A stretch of DNA of 64,000 nt from an uncultured Prevotellaceae bacterium (lineage in GTDB: Bacteria > Bacteroidota > Bacteroidia > Bacteroidales > Bacteroidaceae), in the NCBI GenBank assembly GCA_900318885.1, contig ONMN01000006.1:80411-144410 (forward strand), written 5' to 3'. Under the pieces are notes generated by a model. The model saw only the letters and a program-made list of their open reading frames with translations, was not told where the DNA came from and did no database searches. A program made the translations under genes and the position numbers. Positions 63,201 to 64,000 of the stretch are shown here, one piece after another. Position 1 is the stretch's first letter. Each line of letters begins with the position of its first letter.

Positions 63201-63433
63201 TCGTTGGTAACACAAATGTGAATATCGGTACCGAGGTGGGTAATGAGGTCAATATGGTTTCGCTGCCTATTGTTGATACGAATGGAGACCCCGTTTTAGG
63301 TACTGATGGTAAACCGACATACGAAAAGAAGACCGTTGTCGGTGCCGATATCCGTGGTAATGTCTATGGCGGTGGTAACAACGCTGAAGTGACTGGTAAC
63401 ACGAACGTGACGATCGGTAAGCAGGCAGAGTAA
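42275..63433 (+). CDS. Giant YGGGN-repeat surface protein, 7,052 residues, no T9SS tail
   Basis: The gene is 21.2 kb. The N-terminus has a signal peptide (MRRFTQIVFTLLILFTSG around residues 9-34; an ATG at 42299 is a possible alternative start). Residues about 140-345 carry GLUG-like segments (SGSGNVGAIAGNALGASRIYN and YRGGIVGWNN), related to the GLUG part of the 3,870-residue protein. Residues 440-880 are a unique domain. From about residue 885 to the last residue the chain is an unbroken series of about 140 copies of (V/I)(Y/F)GGG(N)xAxVxGxTxVxI. The protein ends in the middle of the repeat pattern (NVYGGGNNAEVTGNTNVTIG) with no sorting domain. Size, secretion signal and repetition suggest a very long adhesive or structural fibre. 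It is last in the unit begun by the transposase-like gene. Confidence 0.85.
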   Translation: MVMTHDMNMRRFTQIVFTLLILFTSGVEKVWAVGTSDIYIFSSDNGSISVGEVVTLTGGDFKVTLTAVPNSGYTIAAKDFSVLPADDPSQAPKHRTLGVASELEVSDESTATDRIFSFILPKKYAGAMVTAYFTNITPISISDISDITNPSGNYKLNSGFSVSGSRTNNIGSSSNPFRGSIEGYIYDSGDNKGQIDVISLSAPLFDYVKDATIKNIVVEGTISGSGNVGAIAGNALGASRIYNCGVLATGSTVKTDDDGYTLITSCSSTISGGSYVGGIVGFLDGTSRVINCYSYADVISGTYRGGIVGWNNVATTSSNLATMVMNCMFYGDITGGNRAPIYNGEIITNDGDDNGVNNFNYFRLESSYIQDNTIPKVYNCALGAETRFLQRFEFYRHLLNSNRELAAWWATGDADNKDEMMKWVLEPSQIGSSTPYPILKTLDKYASVVNYKPSDEAYDGSEANRNKGLKLTQMGGTGTDAGKLSVTIQMGQIGDENKVPYGAPSGAGFKSDFNGTIKLTITDKDYDHFNFNYGKVQLPYYNDYCNGNYTGNRVVTGWKIVSITGGTAGSYSTGDDVTYNDKGELTATPYNFADRKCKNKDLYSESGRVFNQGAYWDVPEGVTAITIQPYWAKCAYLADAYSDVVYKTSGTDEMVTVPDVTTVGGGKRYASNGVSTNINGSSQMVYTNIATARSNIGTSGTVYDNAIVLVGNYHYNVTGSNQNIGSNPYTMMSVDLDWDNEPDASLIMRFNGRAKFHASRYDFLNLIGLGMAQKTTGGTGTYNFGIIQPLNWFEVTNTALFRATQFEYSPASRAKKPIILHGGVIEQWVTQQQDAGDAVEYFHVGSNVWFKEFHRGSHQDNENKSTPHPPLSVTGGDFSKFYLTGYYQSKATIYNDNAECYINGGRFGEIAGAGMEGIGTSDGKGNITWIIDNADIKEFYGGGINHAKPVHGNIHTIISNSHVDVFCGGPKFGNMEPGRTVTTTATNCTFGTYFGAGFGGNSYSRYAPRNHNNILNFPHNDGSAGNHDSWNDWLSKNYKQNYDANKGGISTQFDYQFLPQSSNLDNVARIFVDYVAFSLATCHNVTSSLTGCTITGHFYGGGSLGKVDGNVTSTLSNCTVNGNVYGAGYSASLPPVEVMSVGFQTEPYYYEDLGTYRKGVFPTPTTTYHWQHANAISVDNIKHILYTTEDLDALGTVEGKVTLNIEGENTSVTGNIYGGGQSSDVYGVNSSSDVTSEVEVNIKGGSMTDVYGGGEGQTTVVGGDVTVNIGKLKEGKTDEYEGNATVTGSVYGGSALGAVNAKKDTDWDKETNPDDFIFIDGKETKVNILKGTVNGNVYGGGLGDLASLGTDHSDVAAKVYGDVTVTVGVATETAATTVPIIEGSVYGGSNVNGVLEKGARVDIISGTIGKETTTSNTTTLSGGNVHGGGYGQPTLVKGDVTVNVGVETNDTPAKHYGFATIKGDVYGGSAKGNVNATPNSSDVLELTSATVKTDVNLYGGTINGDLYGGGLGYLHSSSETENDDVAANVYGNVTVTVEGGKANRVFGCNNIFGTPKGTVDVTVNGTNATVVDSESGDKTYALQGVYGGGNQAHYDPTTTNATYPRVTINGCTSSIKDVFGGGNAAAVPNTNVIINGGDISRVFAGGNGESGTPANVGWKTDAASPADADKYTGTYDGAGSASLQIKGGTIIDVFGGSNANGKIRAGSAVNIAKDGSCEMHITNVFGGGNEAAGAAGTLTIGCTGTDSEGITNVFGGANKAAVTGDIELNITGGRIANVYGGNNETGNIDGTITVNVEWNGSCENNYLGNVYGGGKDAAYGDADHNKGNYPVVNIKNGTVSGSVFGGGFGSTAVVYANPQVTIGHATEGYDADVTGDVYGGGDAAAVEGTPVVHVINKDNTSIGNVYGGGNAADVSATSVTIDGGTIGLVFGGGHGDKNSDPQKAANVSGNVAVAINGGTITKVFGGSNSKGNIGGTITLGIEKSATASTMKIGEVYGGGNEADGNAGTITIGCTGTWTTEGTKNHTNHNSTDNRIGYELEGIGTVYGGANAANIGTSTAQSNISLTIGGGIIENVYGGNNTSGAISGTIDVNINKDDNAICADNWYVGNVYGGGNLAAYSGSPTVTVTNGQVSGRVFGGGNQANVGGSTVNINGGGVGQGVYGGCNTSGTIGGAVTVTVKGGTLGSSSAIEAITDKTPETLPNILFGGGKGSGTSITGLVTLNVGEASSDNALIYGNVYGGSEEGEVSVANVNLNGNTIQGNVFGGGYRTAEGKTSATNVTVTLDGTTFDRTYDGTAQIFGANNVQGSPTGHVLVHVKNTAPVSGQTYDLAAVYGGGNNADYNPTDETQTAEVIIEGCNTTSIENVYGGGNAAAVPGTEVWILGAKVIDNVFGGGNGELGPDYAAHVGFHRTSATTKSDYDEGAGKTYVKLVGGTIHTVYGGSNSNGDIRGGSDISMPTAGDFVDSHSSMSAPDCCSTLTTTNIYGGGKNADMSGGTTVKLGCIEGLTNVYGGARDANIKGGVNLVITGGNFENVFGGNDTSGTIQGSIKLYIEESCAALNITNLYLGGNLAPYSVYGYKQGASGLVPRQNSGDEEVATGTTPLPSTGKYADPELYVTKFTKIDNVFGGGYGETAVVYGSPTIFINEVPNLAGNIGEVGNVFGGGDAANVKGDATINIGTSSTVYMKTDETDHDVKGVKINGNIYGGGNAADVEGTVAVTIGTENLRHTAENDGKQGTVITGNIFGGGLGNTTTVTGSVNVNIGGNSGTVETPNYIGYADITGDIYGGSAKGKVNATKSGTAPNLTYTASTGTTNVNLYGGTITGSIYGGGYGKDPVDNTDENSYNADVYGAVTVSVYGGSVTNVFGCNNVFGAPQNTVSVGVDGGIINNNVYGGGNQAAYTVETNPNKDTAGNYRKYPVVNINNGTIQGNVFGGGLGTTATVTGNPQVTVGDNVSGHVIAIKKSVYGGGEMASVNGSTNVSVSNGTIGTEKDDLPEGVTAGAVYGNVYGGGLGSDGTGSLTDLQKVQAGLVKGNTKVTISDGNILHNVYGGGAYGSVGTFNYDTNGNIVIDNITNKACADETGKAEVIITGGTFGVDGHENGMVFGSSRGDVGDLNSIHNKLAWVYNTDVKIGTSGSGTVYTTPTIYGSVYGGGENGHNYNNSNVYIYSGIIGMITAPAADNSVDSELRGANYPYRGNVYGGGCGTDTYKDGTEEKYNPLAGIVRGSATVNISGGYVVHNVYGAGAMGSVGTADVATSGKTTVTISGGRIGYDGSRNGNVFGAARGEYGTSTAASGFANVSQSEVNISYATTPTADNDGKTENLIAGSVFGGGEAGTVKGSVAVNMTGGLILKDVYGGGALADTQTDNWNGTTWADGKSSSSSTTTVSLTGGRIVEEAYGGGLGEAGKPAYVYGDVTVKLNEGVTSTRGCAVGQVFGANNVNGTPKGNVTVHVYATQSNHTTKATSVAQKFVSDKVVNEALEDGNATVDDLKAILADKIIVGTTLSIEGIATYQAVYDNASATAAAVKEAINNITTAITSAANTDAKKATVNALRYDVKAVYGGGNQAAYDPASPYTATNTTGTKSQVIIEGCSTTSIETVYGGGNAAAVPETNVEIREAYEIGSVFGGGNGKDAPAPGVENPGADVGINGSTDYGTGNANLMVMGGYIHEVYGGSNEKGNIRGTAKPRTNPDGSTCELEIEKIVGAGKNADINGNVDMVLDCMPSKKVPLLFAGADNANVNGYVKLTITNGTFGKVFGGNNEGGAIFGQIQVNVEETGCNPIIIDELYACGNQAAYSVYGYKTGTDGKAVPQTEAELRAALHTAHPEITDDAAFETLFENTKYADPVVNVVSCTSIGKVFGGGYGARATVYGNPTVNINQIIGTPTTGGLTTLGQIGVAYTDENGNPAEGGIFGGGNQAKVEGNTTVNIGTEESYTLVSGSKTAQTILGANIVGDVYGGGNLADVTGNTNVNICARYNTSTSKWEGVTPGTSGVIIAGDVFGGGKGEAAETGDRAFYCEKAMVGKNDDNTGTTTENANYGTHVRIGNGTVNGSVYGGGEIGRVEFHTEVTIGYGNGTSGAAKSPIIRDNVFGAGKGANTHGYSGLVRGDSKVTVQGDAKVGQSVYGGGEMASVGKYVLGTDGLPVEHKWGGRCYVTVQGYTEIGPDDMTMTAAGGPVNSGHVFGAGKGVVPYEGITGDPYSIEPTGKVTYTSTDEEGYFTFIRSLALASYTDVTIGGNTFVKGSVYGGSQNGRVQENTKVTISGGQIGNGYVQMADDGTYLTTKMSLNRPYSEAEWSAGHLITTNDPSPLQTAVGSNYSSSLPECASWDYGKTVGTTKVYAPYDPYAHDDGYYYNGTTKGNYAEGALPIASDGHTFYGNVFGGGSGYFPYKDRNGQSRWLMSAGSVGGNTEVNITAGHILTNVYGGNEMTNVGGKSTVKMSGGTLGVPRTLDQIIAHPLTCYLFGAGKGDQRVFFNKATNVEDVDVQISGGWIYGSVFGGGEDGHVLRDVKMTISGTVGTDAEALAGTATKIGTWGTSYVDGNVFGGGRGFGADAYTAGNVAGSVKMDISGGKVLGSIYGGGRLGSVGYGLYNSTGDEAANYGAMRDDTKDDAGTTTTYYTTDGLNKLGRGHIVIEISGGQIGNELEYIVPNTDATTGNTPNTIIETDFTKWSDDDWKKWKKYNSIPNTEFDKTTGRLTHTKGGNVFTGGMGRRTQLDGVTPISDVDWWKLGNAKSTKLTIKTGAVIKSNVYGGGELGAVTPFTSGTTVQGGTTEIDIQGGAIGQAIGSGADQYTFGSVFGGGMGSEADLATYAKIGGSVQSTKVTMSNGTVLASVYGGGELALVEGSHTTADSKVVGTEINISGGYIGKDRVVSGENTYYFGGADMGNVYGGGKGSLNTYDAGLIKTNTLVNISGTPTIYHNIYGGGAYGTVGEFNYPTDGSYNVTSLKTENTGTAMVTITGGTIGTNGKENGMIYGSSRGDVSKAADGQDPNNKLAWVNNANVIIGTANGSDTDLAIKGSVYGSGENGHVLNNTAVTIHSGTIGIPEGEPVNGLSGAQFPNRGNVYGGGCGTDDFVDNGKHYFNKTAGIVRGNATITMDGGYVVRNVYGGGAMGSVGGFTRDASKADTDPYKADIYVPTKIATGSGKCSVAISGGTVGPKSGDVPEDAGNVFAAGRGEIHDATEYPNYERVIYVNDAEVTISNTASIKGSVFGGSEAGHVWGNTHVSIAGGTIEKSVYGGGEVGWVRGAVAVDMTEGNVTKDVYGGGALADTNIGNVTNYGATDQSIASTATYNTAVSLKGGVISGFAYGGALGDTNTPAYVYGDVTVKLNENKTAGDKGCIVGKVFGCNNLNGTPKGKVRVYVYATQNKNASYATIGSNKTDTGRHDGFETLTGDQTTTYDVEAVYGGGNLSPYEPVDAYSDDEAKKNAAQTEVYINGCGLTSIKYVYGGGNAASAPATNVLVTGAYEIEELFAGGNGKDEYVINGKYYVNPGANVGYTNYTHLDGNGDGSATSPYNCVENADATTKEQRQTAANGYMYGSGIARIEVLGGYIHAAYGGSNEKGNVRYQAWSKYEEGSDCALQVQETYGGGKNSEIDGEIKLNLGCTTYMPEIFGGSKNADVFSDIELNIANGRYDRVFGGNNTSGNIHGSITVNIKENGCVPINIKNLYLGGYLAGYSIYGYKDDGTIRTKAEYDALEDKSGIVVRKNPRINVISASRIDSIFGGGYQATVVGDPHVNINMEQGRVEVSGKTLKEGTTDVYIYKDGNNTEYASDAYTIENVGEQYYAVLPLGTIGNVYGGGNEADIIGDTYVEIGTGTYHDANGNLVAITPARNAAMITGSVFGGGKGVADSFLCDKAMVGVMDKGFGSTHVTIENGTVNGNVYGGGQIGRVEHDTWVTIGKEGDETNSPVVKGDVFGAGKGLKTHGYSALVRGKATVTVQGKAHVEGSVYGGGEIASVGKYKVKKAKGDPADAPDWVPVGMPYSLYDETSESGNCNVVVRDNAIIGPETPMQMKKTGDPDDTGHVFGAGKGVLPYEGYGVVGDDWVAVPWRMAPDNKIDYYSEDKYVKKEDGLDYKAAYLQFIETLALATETNVNISGNAFVKGSVYGGSMNGHVQHHTRVTIAGGQIGAGDGMSQPYKETDWTGETTPAGGWKECAHWDYVDNGAPYDPLATAEGKYDYTNYPFIPEADRLTSSEGGLPTATDGHTYYGNVFGGGSGVIPYAPGLWHRASGSVGGDSYVTITGGHILTSVYGGNEQTDVGTYTKADPTVPATGGKCTVTMTGGTVGVPLEHKENYPVTGHLFGAGKGDKRILFNTWTNVAKTEVNVSGGTIYGNVYGGGEDGHVMSLSKMTISEADATTNPTIIGTTGTSGYDGDVFGGGQGSVTALTAGVVGGNVNLSIEGGTMKGSVYGGGRLASVGTFFAMASAANYGRMQDGDDHGNIVVNLTGGTIKQNVFGGCMGSTADNRLGVSKNVTVNLNGYETKTGETTTTEMVADNKKGCVVKGSVFGCNNLESSPLGDVLVHVYGTQKDGASQIANTAGSGETAAVENAKTPATQDANGEFNLSSFDVKAVYGGGNLAAYKPEGPNVTSTDYDYANTTHVAKVIIDGCGRTSIGQVYGGGNAASTPATEVTVNGTYEIGELFGGGNGKDDITINGVTKPNPGANVGYYNYSQYVEKDGKTVVEDMPAYDTKEKRLNSAIQYGTGKAAVNIFGGKIHRVFGGSNTKGNVRQSAITLLEEAGGCDFCVDEAYGGGKSAPMDAEAKLLMSCIPGLKAVYGGAQAADVYDDVSVTITNGNFDRVFGGNNLSGTIRGKITVNVEETGCRPVIIGELYGGGNQAGYSVYGYNDDGSMIESGETPLYQDPQVNVRSFTSIGNIYGGGYGKGAKMVGNPTVNINVVEGDKKDYTYDNDQSTYKVGEDNVPYYDANGFKELTLTVDGHSVVLPSHTKGKIGAINNVFGGGNAAEVVGNTNVNIGTEVGNEVNMVSLPIVDTNGDPVLGTDGKPTYEKKTVVGADIRGNVYGGGNNAEVTGNTNVTIGKQAE
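44930..63420 (+). repeat. About 140 YGGGN repeats in higher-order cassettes
   Basis: Units average about 44 residues. A block of about ten unit subtypes recurs in the same order at roughly 47030, 49270, 52966, 58500 and 62015: AVYGGGNxAxYxP, VYGGGNAAxxP, FGGGNGK, YGGSNxKGN, YGGGKNA, GGAxxADV, FGGNNxSG, LYxGGNxAxYSVYGY, GGGYG and GGGNxAxV. Each block is preceded by FG(C/A)NNxNGTPKG. The intervals hold 23, 29, 39 and 24 units, so cassettes differ in length while keeping the same core. Confidence 0.8.
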
Positions 63434-63449
63434 AGCAATGCTGAACGAT

Positions 63450-63487
63450 AACCGCCGCAAGGGTTTCCCTGCGGCGGTTGTTGTTTT
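63450..63487 (+). terminator. Rho-independent terminator after the 7,052-residue gene
   Basis: AACCGCCGCA (63450-63459) pairs perfectly with TGCGGCGGTT (63470-63479). A bulged A and GGG/CCC around a TTT loop complete a 13-bp stem, followed by GTTGTTTTAT. It begins 16 bp after the stop codon. Confidence 0.85.
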
Positions 63488-63534
63488 ATGGTGGTTGTCG
63501 TTTAGTTGCGATGGAAGAAGAGGCTGTAAATAGA

Positions 63535-64000
63535 TTACCGTGGTAAGCGGCTGACCCTTGATGGCTCACCTGCATCGGTATTGTCTATATCGGTGTCTAT
63601 TGAGCCGCCTTCATCGCTGCCGCCATGCCATTCATCGGATGCTTTCTTGTAGCTCTGAATCTGCTCATCGGTAGCACGTTCCAGGTAGAACTCGATACCA
63701 TCTTGGTTATAAGTTAGCGTATAGCCGTTGAAGTGCAGTTTGTCGTTGCTGTCCTTTTCGTCATAATCCACTTTTATCTTACCTTCTTCGTCGATGGTGT
63801 ACGTGAATCCCGTTTCGTGGCGGTTAATAGCGGAATAGATCATTTCACCCTCCCTCATGACATTGAGCTCTTTCCAACCGTAGCCGTCGGCATCGAAATG
63901 GAAAATCAGGGTGAGCATATCTGCGTCATCGGGAATGACGATGCCTGAACTGGGATCTGCCTCAAGACCGCTTACAGGCAGTTCCATAATCCACTCACCA
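63535..64000 (-). CDS. Partial hypothetical protein, possibly lipocalin-like
   Basis: The frame runs off the right edge of the window. The visible 154 residues begin GEWIMELPVSGLEADPSSG, so the ATG at 63987 is probably internal and the true start lies outside. GxWxM at the beginning, followed by alternating strands (LTLIFHFDADGYGWKELNVM, TGFTYTIDEEGKIKVDYD, LHFNGYTLTYN, IEFYLERA), is a lipocalin-like beta-barrel pattern. The tail is Gly/Asp/Ser-rich and unstructured. I cannot assign a family with certainty. It converges on the giant gene across the terminator at 63450. Confidence 0.6.
   Translation of the reverse strand, partial: GEWIMELPVSGLEADPSSGIVIPDDADMLTLIFHFDADGYGWKELNVMREGEMIYSAINRHETGFTYTIDEEGKIKVDYDEKDSNDKLHFNGYTLTYNQDGIEFYLERATDEQIQSYKKASDEWHGGSDEGGSIDTDIDNTDAGEPSRVSRLPR

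Noticed and set aside
44930-63420. CRISPR-like or satellite DNA reading of the GGTGGTGGT repeats
   Set aside because: Repeats differ at many synonymous sites, spacers are coding, and unit length is irregular; it is a protein repeat, not a DNA array.
63434-63534. Continuation of the 7,052-residue protein past its stop by frameshift
   Set aside because: No frame after the stop continues the repeat; a terminator hairpin starts 16 bp downstream.

Overview
This window looks like a piece of a Bacteroidota chromosome, most likely from the Prevotella/Segatella group. The support is several promoters with the Bacteroidota -7 box (TAnnTTTG), P. gingivalis-type fimbrillin lipoproteins, type IX secretion (T9SS) C-terminal signals, and a cluster of housekeeping genes typical of the order. 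I saw no tRNA, rRNA, CRISPR array or classical insertion sequence.

Bases 1-16.5 kb are mostly housekeeping. They hold the tail of a GH115-type glycosidase and a type I pullulanase; an orphan solute-binding lipoprotein-like protein with two dCache sensors, the first lacking an ATPase domain; then dut, a TPR protein, a DUF4292 lipoprotein and an EnvC-like protein. Next come an M20 deacylase (argE-like, reverse strand), a long-chain acyl-CoA ligase with a 3' frameshift, prfB, an unlisted 48-residue membrane protein and a CYTH protein.

Bases 16.6-36.5 kb form one apparent transcription unit with a promoter at 16644 and a terminator at 36506. It runs DUF3575 protein, large Mfa1-like fimbrillin, Mfa2/FimB-like anchor, second Mfa1-like fimbrillin, two more fimbrial lipoproteins, and finally a 3,870-residue secreted protein. 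About half of that protein is a (V/I)(Y/F)GGGN repeat, and it ends in a T9SS-type signal.

Bases 36.5-37.4 kb are non-coding but highly structured. They contain a perfect 17-bp inverted repeat bounding about 400 bp, nine copies of one octamer, and three 15-bp palindromes spaced exactly 22 bp apart.

Bases 37.3-63.5 kb look like a second unit, with a promoter at 37333 and a terminator at 63450. It starts with a Y1 (HUH) transposase fused to a DprA-like domain and interrupted by a 10 x 30-bp in-frame array of hairpin-forming repeats. A T9SS-type secreted protein follows, then a 7,052-residue protein (21 kb) with about 140 copies of the same YGGGN repeat arranged in higher-order cassettes. A reverse-strand partial gene closes the window.

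The strongest candidates for something new are three. One is the pair of giant YGGGN proteins, attached to a fimbrial operon and to a transposase-led operon. Another is the transposase/DprA-like fusion, whose repeat palindromes share a GGTTCnnCC core with an in-frame insertion inside argE. The third is the class of short tandem tracts that supply start codons, signal-peptide residues, linkers and promoter spacers across the window.
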